A stretch of 9,549 bases of DNA from an uncultured Eubacterium sp. (GCA_948759685.1 CAQBGY010000103.1:235-9783), one strand, 5' to 3'. Counted from the stretch's first letter, positions 1 to 6,821 are shown. A program made the numbers and translations. Notes: generated by a model not told the origin, from the sequence alone.

Positions 1-29
1 TGGAGTTCAGACGTGTGCTCTTCCGATCT
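1..29 (+). other. Illumina TruSeq adapter remnant (non-biological)
   Basis: These bases match the 3' part of the Illumina TruSeq index-side adapter, ending in the universal core GCTCTTCCGATCT. They are the exact reverse complement of the adapter that begins AGATCGGAAGAGC. The same adapter appears inverted at the right end. The bases are library-preparation sequence and should be trimmed. The left gene is truncated here only because the molecule ended. Confidence 0.97.
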
Positions 30-443
30 CTGATATAATAATGCAATATTATTATTCAGGCTGGCAAACCTATAATCCCCTGCCTCAATATTGTTTTCAT
101 ATATATGAAATGTTTCTATGTAATAACCCAATGATTTTTCTAATAATCCTGCCGCCCTATAGGCATTTGCTATATTTTGCAGCGATGTAGCATAATCTAC
201 TGTCCCTTCGATTCCCATCTCTTTCATAACTTCAATGCAATGCTCACAAGCCTTAATCGACTTATCATACTGACTGGTATCTCTAAAAAATCCCATCATC
301 TCATTTAATATTGTAAACTGTGCAGAAAAATCATTCTCCCTTACCGCCTGAGTCAGACTTTTATCAAGAAAAGGCTCTACTTCGTCCAATTTTTTTTCTT
401 CAAATAATATATCTAAATAATCTAAAAATTCTTTCATGTCCAT
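30..443 (-). CDS. Tetratricopeptide-repeat protein, 3' end missing
   Basis: This is an open frame of 138 codons that runs into the adapter at base 29, so the C-terminus is absent. It begins MDMKEFLDYLDILFEEKKLD. I chose the first ATG (441-443) because a GGAG ribosome site (452-455) lies 8 nt upstream; the second Met, two codons later, would be 14 nt away. The protein is all-helical and has no signal peptide, so it is probably cytoplasmic. Helix pairs spaced like TPR units are visible, clearest at about residues 85-116 (LQNIANAY, then LEKSLGYYIE), with another unit starting near residue 122 (NNNIALLYQ). Such proteins serve as protein-interaction scaffolds. In related gut Firmicutes, TPR proteins of this style can sit beside nucleotidyltransferase-like DUF4037 genes, but that is recollection and the neighbour is outside the window. 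The gene lies 71 nt downstream of znuB on the same strand with no strong terminator between them, so read-through from the zinc operon is possible. Confidence 0.8.
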
Positions 444-472
444 ATTCACCACTCCACTATTGTACTAATTTT

Positions 473-490
473 TGTGAACTATAGCTCACA
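473..490. promoter_or_regulatory. 18-bp palindrome between znuB and the TPR gene
   Basis: The sequence TGTGAACTATAGCTCACA is symmetrical except for one pair (A478/C485). It is the most symmetrical element in the short gap between the two genes and lies about 30 nt upstream of the TPR start. No U-tract follows on the minus strand, so it is not an intrinsic terminator. It could be an operator for the TPR gene. It has TGTGA and TCACA arms like a CRP-family site, but the spacing is 8 nt instead of the usual 6, so no regulator is assigned. Confidence 0.4.
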
Positions 491-514
491 CTTAGCAACT
501 ATCCATATCAAAAA

Positions 515-1324
515 CTAATGTTTTTTTATTATAGAAATCACTGTAAATACTAAAAATATTACCAGATTCGCTACTACTACACTTGCACCTGCCGGTATAG
601 AAAAAGCATAAGAACCGATTAATCCAATCGAAAAATTAATGACTGATAATACTGCCGAACAAATAGTAACTGACAAAAAACTCTTAAAAACTCTCATAGA
701 GGTCAATGCCGGAAAAATAATTAAACTGGAAATCAACATTGCTCCCATCATTTTTATACCGATTACTACTGTCACTGCAGTTAAAACAGATATTAATGTA
801 TTGTACATTCCTACCTGAACTCCGGTAGCTTTAGAAAAATTCTCGTCAAATGTAACTGCAAAAACTCTATGATAACAGAATATAAACATTATAATAACAA
901 TCACCGACAGACCGACACAAACAATCACATCATCCTTTGTCATTGCAAGAATGCTTCCAAACATATAACTATAAATATCTGTACTAAGCCCTGTAGTAAG
1001 AGATGTAACAATTACACCAATCGCTAATGCCGACGCTGAAACCATAGCAATCGCAGCATCACTACGCATCTTTCCATCCTCTGCCAGCCTTAGCAGTAAA
1101 AAGGCCGCAATGATAACTACAGGAATTGCAAACTTCAAAGGTGCAATTCCACATGCAATTGCAATTGACAATGCACCAAAAGACACATGTGACAGACCAT
1201 CCCCTATCATAGAATATCTTTTCAGAACTAAACTCACCCCTAGAAGTGCGGCACACAATGAAACTAACATTCCTCCTAAAAAGGCTCTCTGAATGAACCC
1301 ATATGATAACATCTCACTAATCAT
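515..1324 (-). CDS. znuB: Zinc/manganese-type ABC transporter permease (ZnuB/AdcB, ABC-3 family)
   Basis: This is the membrane channel of the metal importer encoded by this operon. It has 269 aa, a usual length for the family, and is almost entirely hydrophobic, with roughly eight or nine membrane segments. Family hallmarks include the conserved GDGLSHVSFG at residues 41-50, the segment GIKMMGAMLISSLIIFPA near 189-206, and SIPAGASVVVAN near 242-253. I start it at the ATG at 1322-1324 (MISEML). A perfect GGAGGT lies 7 nt upstream (1332-1337), whereas an upstream in-frame GTG would overlap that ribosome site. The start lies inside the last codons of znuC (8-nt overlap) and the ribosome site is within znuC, so the two subunits are translationally coupled, as expected for stoichiometric partners. 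The metal is inferred to be zinc from the adjacent Fur-family regulator and His-rich binding protein; manganese cannot be excluded from the permease alone. Confidence 0.93.
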   Translation of the reverse strand: MISEMLSYGFIQRAFLGGMLVSLCAALLGVSLVLKRYSMIGDGLSHVSFGALSIAIACGIAPLKFAIPVVIIAAFLLLRLAEDGKMRSDAAIAMVSASALAIGVIVTSLTTGLSTDIYSYMFGSILAMTKDDVIVCVGLSVIVIIMFIFCYHRVFAVTFDENFSKATGVQVGMYNTLISVLTAVTVVIGIKMMGAMLISSLIIFPALTSMRVFKSFLSVTICSAVLSVINFSIGLIGSYAFSIPAGASVVVANLVIFLVFTVISIIKKH

Positions 1325-2024
1325 CAGCACCACCTCCTAAAAACATATCAGAAATATTTGATTTTCTATATTCGGCTACTGTTCCAAAAAAATTCCGCTC
1401 TTGTTCCAAATGTAATATATGTGTCGCATACTCTAGTGCATTTTTTATATCATGAGTTACCATCACAATTGTCACACCCTCACGATTTAATTTTTTTATT
1501 TCATCATACAAATCTTTTGCAGCTGCAGGATCCAGTCCCGTTACCGGCTCATCTAAGATTAAAACATTATCCGCGGCACATAATGCTCTTGCAAGAAGTA
1601 CTCTCTGCTGCTGTCCTCCTGACAATTCTCTATAACATTGTTTTCTCAAATCCAATATACCAAGTTTTTCTAAATTTCTTTTCGCCTCTTTTTTGTCCTG
1701 TGTTGAATAAAAAGGACTTTTATGACCGCTATTCAATACCCCTGACAAAACAACCTCCCACACACTGGCAGGGAAGTCTTTCTGTGCCTCTGTCTGCTGT
1801 GGAAGATATCCTATTCCTTTATTGGTTTTCCCACCTGTATTTACATTCACTTTTCCTTGTATCGGTCTTATTAATCCCAATAAAGTCTTAATCAACGTAC
1901 TCTTCCCTGTACCATTTTCACCCACAATACACAAATACTGTCCTTTGTTCAGACAAAACTTTAGATTGTCTGCCACGATTCTGTTTTCATATCCAAGCGT
2001 TACGTTATCACATTCAAAAACCAT
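1317..2024 (-). CDS. znuC: Metal ABC transporter ATP-binding protein (ZnuC/AdcC)
   Basis: This is the cytoplasmic ATPase that powers the importer (235 aa, normal for the family). All nucleotide-binding elements are present: Walker A GENGTGKST at 35-43, a Q-loop at 74-77 (LPQQ), ABC signature LSGGQ at 134-138, Walker B LILDEP at 155-160, D-loop GLDP at 163-166, and switch histidine H191 in VTHD. The start ATG (2022-2024) has GGAG (2032-2035) 7 nt upstream. The gene begins 19 nt after the znuA stop and ends overlapping the znuB start by 8 nt. This is the tight packing expected of an operon made from the zur promoter. The C-terminus is short and Gly/Asp-rich (GGGADD), and its codons double as the znuB ribosome site. 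No key residue is missing. The assignment to a metal importer, and not another ABC class, rests on the flanking permease and binding protein. Confidence 0.94.
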   Translation of the reverse strand: MVFECDNVTLGYENRIVADNLKFCLNKGQYLCIVGENGTGKSTLIKTLLGLIRPIQGKVNVNTGGKTNKGIGYLPQQTEAQKDFPASVWEVVLSGVLNSGHKSPFYSTQDKKEAKRNLEKLGILDLRKQCYRELSGGQQQRVLLARALCAADNVLILDEPVTGLDPAAAKDLYDEIKKLNREGVTIVMVTHDIKNALEYATHILHLEQERNFFGTVAEYRKSNISDMFLGGGADD

Positions 2025-2043
2025 ATCTTTTCTCCAAACTTTA

Positions 2044-3072
2044 TTATTTCAGTACTGCTTTCAAAGCCTGTACATTCTCCCTCATCAAATCAATATACGT
2101 TACCCCATTATCAAACTGTTTCTGTGTTATATTGTGACAGGAATTAAACTGGTACTTTTTTACCTTTGTATCATCACAAATAACATCAGCCATTGCCTGA
2201 CTGCTTAACTCAAGGTAAAACACTCCATTAACATCATGAGATTTGACTTTATCTATCAAAAATGCAACCGTCTTTGCACTTGGCTCTGTATCACCACTGC
2301 ATCCCGGAAATGCTGCATAATACTTCAGTCCATATCTTTGTGCGAAATATATTAAAGGAAACTTATCCGCAAAAATAATGTCTTTATGCTCTGCACCATC
2401 AACAATCGTCTGAATTTGTTCATCCAACCCTTTTATTCGTTTTATATATCTGTAGGTATTCCTCTGAAATTCTTCTGATTTCTCCGGGAAAATTTCACAC
2501 AGTCTATCACATATTTCCTGCACTAAAGTCATTGCATACACCGGTGATGTCCATATATGCTCATCCACTTCGTCATGTTCATAGCCAGCGTGACTGTGTC
2601 CTTCCTCTTCATGACGGTGTTCACTCTCAGCATACACATTCTCATCATGACTATGTTCATCATCAACATATGTCATGATATCTGACTGGTTTTCTAAATC
2701 AATATAATCCATCATCTTCATTCGTACTTGTGATTGATTATCCAGAGAATGTACTACTTCCTCTACCCAGTTTTCTATAGACCCTCCATTATATATAAAT
2801 AAATCTGCATTATTTATCTGAATAACATCTGCCGGTGTAGGCTCAAAAGAATGATCATCCTGACCTGGAGATACCAATAACTCCACATCAATGTCACTGT
2901 TCTTACCTACAACTGCCCGTGTAAAATCATAATAGGGAAACAGTGTTGTCATAATTGTTAACTTATATTCATTTTTATATTTTTCTTGTTCTGTACTATC
3001 TTTACAACCCCACAGCACAAAACACACCGCCAGACTGACAAATAAAATAATACATCTTTTTAATACTTTCAC
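2044..3072 (-). CDS. znuA: Zinc-binding surface lipoprotein of the ABC importer (ZnuA/AdcA)
   Basis: This is the extracytoplasmic solute-binding lipoprotein (342 aa) that captures metal and delivers it to ZnuB. It starts with GTG (3070-3072), supported by AAGGA (3081-3085) 8 nt upstream and by the signal peptide that follows. The N-terminus is basic, then hydrophobic, ending in the lipobox LWGC with Cys23 as the likely lipidated residue; Trp at -2 is unusual. Metal features are H74 in the DDHSFEPTPAD motif, a His- and acid-rich loop at about 137-172 (H140, H142, H152, H154, H159, H161, H166), and H172 in DEHIW. Such a His-rich loop is typical of zinc rather than manganese binding proteins. 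The segment that usually carries the third His ligand reads IFADKFPLIYFAQRYGL, with Asp236 near that place; as I recall, gut clostridial relatives share an FxDRFP-like version. It is the second gene of the operon, 35 nt after zur. Exact ligands are inferred from the family. Confidence 0.9.
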   Translation of the reverse strand: MKVLKRCIILFVSLAVCFVLWGCKDSTEQEKYKNEYKLTIMTTLFPYYDFTRAVVGKNSDIDVELLVSPGQDDHSFEPTPADVIQINNADLFIYNGGSIENWVEEVVHSLDNQSQVRMKMMDYIDLENQSDIMTYVDDEHSHDENVYAESEHRHEEEGHSHAGYEHDEVDEHIWTSPVYAMTLVQEICDRLCEIFPEKSEEFQRNTYRYIKRIKGLDEQIQTIVDGAEHKDIIFADKFPLIYFAQRYGLKYYAAFPGCSGDTEPSAKTVAFLIDKVKSHDVNGVFYLELSSQAMADVICDDTKVKKYQFNSCHNITQKQFDNGVTYIDLMRENVQALKAVLK

Positions 3073-3107
3073 TTTTACTTTCCTTTGCTATAAATTAAAT
3101 AATATTT

Positions 3108-3509
3108 CTACTTAGCACATCTGTCACATTTTCCATAGAATACTGTCTTTTTGGGATTAATACTAAAATGATGATCGGCATTTACATGACTATATAATTC
3201 TGACAGATGATGACATTCCATCTTAGAAACCTGTCCACATTTTTCACACTCAATATAAAAACAGTTATCACTTTCATCTTCCATAACATACTGATAACAG
3301 GCTCCCTGCTGTTTTTCTACATTGATACGTGCCACAACACCATCCTGCTCCAATCTGTCCAAATGCCTATATATAGTAGTAATACCTACAGAACAGTTTT
3401 TTTCTTTTAAATACTTTTCAATATCCACAACTGTAACATAATTTTTACCATGATCTTTCAGACAATCTATAATTGCTATCTGCTGTTTTGTTTTATATTT
3501 TCCTGCCAT
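3108..3509 (-). CDS. zur: Fur-family metal-responsive repressor, probably Zur
   Basis: This is a DNA-binding metal sensor (133 aa, short but normal for Fur/Zur/PerR). The N-terminal winged helix includes the recognition helix region VGITTIYRHLDRLEQDGVV (41-59). The C-terminal dimerisation domain has two structural zinc pairs, C88-x2-C91 and C128-x2-C131. Candidate sensory ligands are C71, C99, H100, H101, H108, H113 and H114. It is the first gene of a zinc ABC transporter operon, which argues for Zur over Fur or PerR. The start ATG (3507-3509) has AAGGAG (3517-3522) 7 nt upstream. The promoter just before it is bracketed by two identical 15-bp cores of Fur-type symmetry, so the protein very likely represses its own operon when zinc is sufficient. 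The Fur-family call is firm from the sequence. The zinc specificity is inferred from context. Confidence 0.9.
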   Translation of the reverse strand: MAGKYKTKQQIAIIDCLKDHGKNYVTVVDIEKYLKEKNCSVGITTIYRHLDRLEQDGVVARINVEKQQGACYQYVMEDESDNCFYIECEKCGQVSKMECHHLSELYSHVNADHHFSINPKKTVFYGKCDRCAK

Positions 3510-3546
3510 AGTCTTTCTCCTTCAGCATGTAAAATATCTTTCTAAT

Positions 3547-3563
3547 ATGAAAATCTTTTTCAT
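3547..3563. promoter_or_regulatory. Downstream Fur/Zur-type operator of the zur-znu operon
   Basis: This is an inverted repeat with the core TGAAAATCTTTTTCA (3548-3562), that is TGAAAA and TTTTCA arms around three central bases. It extends one more pair each way. The size and 7-1-7 layout match the operators of Fur-family repressors. It sits just downstream of the predicted transcription start, a position from which a bound repressor would block RNA polymerase. The same 15-bp core recurs at 3611-3625. Confidence 0.75.
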
Positions 3564-3575
3564 TTTTGCCATCTT

Positions 3576-3604
3576 ATTCTACTATTATACATTTTTATTG
3601 TCAA
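3576..3604 (-). promoter_or_regulatory. Sigma-A-type promoter of zur-znuACB
   Basis: On the minus strand there is a perfect -35 TTGACA (3599-3604), a 17-nt spacer, and the -10 TAGAAT (3576-3581). Transcription would start near 3569, giving a leader of about 60 nt before zur. The next genes follow at gaps of 35, 19 and -8 nt with no internal terminator, so this promoter probably serves all four. A TATAAT at 3584-3589 lies in the spacer but has no matching -35. Confidence 0.75.
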
Positions 3605-3606
3605 TC

Positions 3607-3629
3607 AATTTGAAAATCTTTTTCAAATT
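3607..3629. promoter_or_regulatory. Upstream Fur/Zur-type operator of the zur-znu operon
   Basis: This is a 23-bp inverted repeat centred on 3618, with the same TGAAAATCTTTTTCA core as the downstream site and longer arms (AATTTGAAAA and TTTTCAAATT). It lies two bases upstream of the -35 box. Centre-to-centre distance to the other operator is 63 bp, about six helical turns, so two bound dimers would face the same side of the DNA. Confidence 0.75.
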
Positions 3630-3637
3630 AAATAAGC

Positions 3638-3684
3638 AAAAAAATACCGTTTCACTCCATCTTGAAATGAAACGGTATTTTTTT
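3638..3684 (-). terminator. Intrinsic terminator of the secreted protease gene
   Basis: There is a 10-bp stem, TACCGTTTCA (3645-3654) with TGAAACGGTA (3668-3677), around a 13-nt loop. It is flanked by seven A (3638-3644) and seven T (3678-3684), giving a 17-bp uninterrupted hairpin. On the minus strand the stem is followed by U7. It starts inside the stop codon of the protease gene (3683-3685). Its symmetry means it could also stop plus-strand transcripts. It insulates the zinc operon from the protease gene upstream. Confidence 0.92.
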
Positions 3685-6600
3685 ATCTTAATGCTGTGCC
3701 TAGAACGTTTACATTTTGTACAACTCCTGGTGACTCAATACCATTCAGCACTGATGTTACCTTTACAGTTACCTGTCCGGCACTGATATTTTCAATCGTG
3801 TAATATGCACATACTACTTCATTTAATATCTTTTCGCCATTAATATATACATTATATCTGCATCCACTATTCATTCTATCTTCATCCTGTCCCCATACTA
3901 CTCCTACTGTATTGTCTGCCGGGCAGGATGTTACCATTCCGATTACTTCTAATGGTTCTTTTCCCGGTACTACAGATGTTGGAACTTCTGTAGTCGTCTG
4001 CATTTCTGTTGTTGTAGGTACTTCCGTAGTTGAAACTGGTGTTGTAGACACGTCCTCATTACCTGTCACATTTACCATCTGTGTCACTCCGGCTGTTTCC
4101 TTTCCATTCAGAGTTGCTGTTACTTTTACGTTAACATTTCCTGCATCAACGTTATCAATAACATAGTAATTGCAGATTACTTCACTTAATACCTTTACAT
4201 CATTAACATATACATTGTACTTACAACCACTGTTAATTCTATCTGCATCCTGACCCCATACTACTCCTATTGTATTATCTGCCGGGCATGATGCTACCAT
4301 TCCGATTACTTCTAATAACTCTTTCTCCACAGTTGTAGTTGTTTGGACTGGTGTTGTCGGTGCTTCTGTGGTTGGAACTGGTGTGGTGGTTGGAGTCGGC
4401 GTTGTTGGAACAGGTGTGGTCGTTGGAGGCATTGATCCACCAACATATGTACGAATTTCTACTCCTTCTGATTCATATCCATTCAGACATGATGTCACCT
4501 TAAATGTATGTGTCCCTGTTGACAGACCCGAAATCGCACTTCCTCTTGCTGATGTGACAGTTGTCTTTAACACTCCATCTACATATATATTATAAATGTA
4601 TCCCTTCGATATTCTGTTTGCATCCTCTTTCCATGTAACAACAGCACCTCCAGGATAGGCCCATTTTGCTACCATATTTAAGACTTCTGATGGTTTTTCC
4701 TTTTCATTTAAAACATCTTTATATTCAGTTACAACATCTTGGTATCCATAAACTTCTAATTCCGTTAACAGAACATATGTAGCATTATCAATAAATTCTG
4801 CTTTAACATATCTGGCTTTTCGTTTTTCAAACTCAAAAACCTTGCTATACTGAGCTTCTTTATCTCCTTGTGCTATTTCTACCCAGTTTTCATGATCTTC
4901 TGAAACTTTGATGCTATATCCCGTTGTACTAAATCTTTCATAAAACAGATTTATTTTGTCAATGTCATATACTGCTCCCAAATCGACTTCTACGTACTGA
5001 CCTGCGCTGCTCTCTGTAATCATTTTTGAATTAGTGTCTCCATCTACTAAATTAGTAAGCGGAAAATCATCAGCACTATAAACACTGGACGCTGTCACAT
5101 TTTTCTGATATGCAAGATTCTGATATGGTTCCGTTTCAAACTTAAACATCATATCCGGCATATATCCCATCGCATACTCTACACACTTCGCTGCATTTAC
5201 AATTCCAAATGGTACTTTATTCCTTGATTCTACATCCGCTAACTCTGTTGCTGTATTTGCCATAATACGTTTTACATCAAAATAATTTAAATCACTGTTT
5301 AAAGAACACATCATTGCAGCTACAGCCGATACGACTGGTGATGCAAAAGAAGTTCCATTCGCATACTTAGTTCCGGAATGATCATCCAGCATAAGCATAC
5401 TATTACCTGGTGCACATATATTTTTATTACTTCCATAATTGGAAAATCTTGCAATCTTGTTATCTTCTGTCGTAGCTACTGCTGATATTGCCTTTTCAAA
5501 ATCTGATGGATAATGCTTGCTGTCTGTATGATCATTTCCAGCAGCGCAGACAACTATAATTCCAGCATCTGTCAATTGGTTAACCATTTCTTCCTTTGTG
5601 CTATTATATTGATATCCACCAAGGCTCATATTTACTATCTTTACCCCTTGATTGGCACAATAACTCATTGCTTTAAGTAAATTTGCTGTGGAAAATCTAT
5701 AATCACCATATTCCTCATAATATGTAGATGTTTGTACTGCAAGAATCTCAACAACATCATTATTATAACAGCTTGCTACCCCTGCCATCTGTCTATTATT
5801 ATTCGCCTCTGCCGCTATTATACTTGCCACCCCTGTTCCATGATATGTCTTTGCCGGCTGTGCACAATCTTTGAGCAGCACCGGAGTATTTCCCGTCACA
5901 TCTGCTGAGTATAAAGAAATCATATTTTTAATATCCGGATGGTCCAATTGAATTCCTGTATCAATGACTCCTATCAGCACTTTATCGTGAGTATGACTTG
6001 AAACATAGTCCCATGCCTCTTTTACATGTATATTGTCTAAATAATACTGACTATTAAGATTTGGGTCATTTGTTGAACCCTGTACACTGTCTTCTACATC
6101 ATAATAATCATTGCCATCCGCTGCCTCTGTAATACTATACTGACTATATGCTTCTGATGCCATGTCTACCGTTTGACCTAATGAAATAGAAATTTCTGCA
6201 ACATAATCTCCTGTTAAATCTTTATACATTGATTCAATCTCACCATTCTGTGCTTCACAGACTGCATGAATTTCCTCTTCTGTCGCCTCTCCATCAAATA
6301 TGGCTAAAACTTTTCCTGCCTCAAAACCATTTTTATCTCCCTTGTCTCTTTCTTCAGCTGCTTCCTCATACGCTTCCACAACTTCGTCGCTTCGGCTGTC
6401 AACTGCATTCTGAAATTCGTCTAACTGTTCAAAGTCTTCTGTGTCATAATAAGATGTCAGTGCAGAATTTAATGCTGCATTATAGTCTGATTCATTTTTG
6501 CAATCATTTACTGCCTTTGCAGCTTTCTCTCCATCTTCCAGAGCCACTTCTGCAATCTCATCTAATTTCTTTTCTGAGATGCTGACCTCTGCAATTTCAT

Positions 6601-6721
6601 CATAAACTGTCTTGACATCCGCTTTTGCTGTTGTACTTCTGACAATATTGGCACTGCATAATGATACCATCATTGTCACTGCTAAAGTTACACTTGTTAG
6701 TTTCTTAATTTGTCTCTTCAT
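3683..6721 (-). CDS. Secreted modular S8 (subtilisin-family) serine protease with discoidin-like and Fn3-like domains
   Basis: This 1012-aa exported endopeptidase starts at the ATG at 6719-6721, with GGAGGG (6730-6735) 8 nt upstream. A longer in-frame start at 6766 would place 15 charged residues before the signal peptide and lacks a ribosome site. The signal peptide covers residues 1-34, with a likely cut after AKA. Residues 36-130 are acidic and helical. An inhibitor_I9-like pro-segment follows at about 133-180 (GKVLAIF to DYVAEISI). The catalytic domain at about 215-520 has D254 (VIDTG), H294 (HGTGVAS), oxyanion N395 (AAGN) and S458 (GTSFASP), so it should be active. A discoidin/F5-8C domain covers about 533-660. 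Three Fn3-like modules follow (681-761, 803-886, 924-1007), joined by Thr/Pro linkers (765-798, 889-918). There is no LPXTG anchor or transmembrane tail, so it is probably released or held by its binding modules. Such C-terminal modules occur on secreted glycoside hydrolases of gut Lachnospiraceae, suggesting glycan or cell-surface attachment. The gene is monocistronic, with its own terminator. The substrate is unknown. Confidence 0.93.
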   Translation of the reverse strand: MKRQIKKLTSVTLAVTMMVSLCSANIVRSTTAKADVKTVYDEIAEVSISEKKLDEIAEVALEDGEKAAKAVNDCKNESDYNAALNSALTSYYDTEDFEQLDEFQNAVDSRSDEVVEAYEEAAEERDKGDKNGFEAGKVLAIFDGEATEEEIHAVCEAQNGEIESMYKDLTGDYVAEISISLGQTVDMASEAYSQYSITEAADGNDYYDVEDSVQGSTNDPNLNSQYYLDNIHVKEAWDYVSSHTHDKVLIGVIDTGIQLDHPDIKNMISLYSADVTGNTPVLLKDCAQPAKTYHGTGVASIIAAEANNNRQMAGVASCYNNDVVEILAVQTSTYYEEYGDYRFSTANLLKAMSYCANQGVKIVNMSLGGYQYNSTKEEMVNQLTDAGIIVVCAAGNDHTDSKHYPSDFEKAISAVATTEDNKIARFSNYGSNKNICAPGNSMLMLDDHSGTKYANGTSFASPVVSAVAAMMCSLNSDLNYFDVKRIMANTATELADVESRNKVPFGIVNAAKCVEYAMGYMPDMMFKFETEPYQNLAYQKNVTASSVYSADDFPLTNLVDGDTNSKMITESSAGQYVEVDLGAVYDIDKINLFYERFSTTGYSIKVSEDHENWVEIAQGDKEAQYSKVFEFEKRKARYVKAEFIDNATYVLLTELEVYGYQDVVTEYKDVLNEKEKPSEVLNMVAKWAYPGGAVVTWKEDANRISKGYIYNIYVDGVLKTTVTSARGSAISGLSTGTHTFKVTSCLNGYESEGVEIRTYVGGSMPPTTTPVPTTPTPTTTPVPTTEAPTTPVQTTTTVEKELLEVIGMVASCPADNTIGVVWGQDADRINSGCKYNVYVNDVKVLSEVICNYYVIDNVDAGNVNVKVTATLNGKETAGVTQMVNVTGNEDVSTTPVSTTEVPTTTEMQTTTEVPTSVVPGKEPLEVIGMVTSCPADNTVGVVWGQDEDRMNSGCRYNVYINGEKILNEVVCAYYTIENISAGQVTVKVTSVLNGIESPGVVQNVNVLGTALR
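3701..3952 (-). repeat. Fn3-like module copy 3 of the protease (duplicated DNA)
   Basis: This segment encodes residues 924-1007 and is a close copy of 4064-4315. By hand alignment, 58 of 84 residues are identical. DNA stretches are nearly identical, for example around 3898-3950 against 4258-4310. Three cysteines are conserved between copies (C933, C954, C971 here). Confidence 0.85.
3968..4057 (-). repeat. Thr/Pro linker between Fn3-like modules 2 and 3
   Basis: This encodes residues 889-918, rich in Thr, Pro, Val and Glu (TTEVPTTTEMQTTTEVPT). The GTNGTNGG-like short-period DNA is a consequence of the Thr codons. Such linkers give flexible spacing between extracellular domains and may be O-glycosylated. 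Confidence 0.8.
4064..4315 (-). repeat. Fn3-like module copy 2 of the protease (duplicated DNA)
   Basis: This encodes residues 803-886, partner of the copy at 3701-3952. Its cysteines C812, C833 and C850 align with those of copy 3. The first module (residues 681-761, about 4439-4681) is recognisably related but more diverged and lacks these three cysteines, so the duplication of copies 2 and 3 is the most recent step. Confidence 0.85.
4328..4429 (-). repeat. Thr/Pro linker between Fn3-like modules 1 and 2
   Basis: This encodes residues 765-798, a nearly pure Pro/Thr stretch with PTTTPVPTT-type repeats. The DNA is low-complexity (repeated GGTGTNGTNG on the plus strand) and could vary in length by slippage between strains. 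Confidence 0.8.
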
Positions 6722-6744
6722 AATTCTTTCCCTCCAATCTGATT

Positions 6745-6751
6745 TTCGACA
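6745..6751 (-). promoter_or_regulatory. Perfect Spo0A-box match (TGTCGAA) in the protease leader
   Basis: The minus strand reads TGTCGAA, the consensus 0A box bound by the sporulation regulator Spo0A. It lies 23 nt before the protease start codon, just ahead of the ribosome site. A single 7-mer can occur by chance; its weight comes from the three related boxes farther upstream. Confidence 0.4.
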
Positions 6752-6785
6752 ATTTAACCGTACCATTTTGTACCTATTTTTTCAA

Positions 6786-6807
6786 TAAATAAAAATACTT
6801 TTATTTA
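6786..6807. repeat. AT-rich inverted repeat in the protease leader
   Basis: There is a perfect 9-bp inverted repeat, TAAATAAAA and TTTTATTTA, around a 4-nt loop. If transcription starts near 6815 it would form a weak hairpin in the leader RNA. It has no GC content and no following U-tract suited to termination. It may affect mRNA stability, or it may simply reflect AT richness. Confidence 0.4.
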
Positions 6808-6821
6808 CATTTTTCTCAGTA

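Noticed and set aside
473..490. CRP binding site
   Set aside because: The consensus spacing between TGTGA and TCACA is 6 nt and here it is 8. Classical CRP control is not expected in this kind of Firmicute.
512..527. Hairpin AAAAAC-ATTA-GTTTTT at the znuB stop codon as a terminator
   Set aside because: The stem is only six pairs, nearly all A-T, and no separate U-tract follows it. It is too weak to call.
1358..1891. Plus-strand open frame of 177 codons opposite znuC
   Set aside because: It lies wholly antisense to a confident ABC ATPase and has no ribosome site or recognisable domain. Other long plus-strand frames (1822-2208, 6229-6585) are also antisense shadows.
3968..4429. Short-period repeats resembling a satellite or CRISPR array
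   Set aside because: The repeats encode in-frame Thr/Pro linkers between protein modules. There are no uniform repeats with unique spacers.
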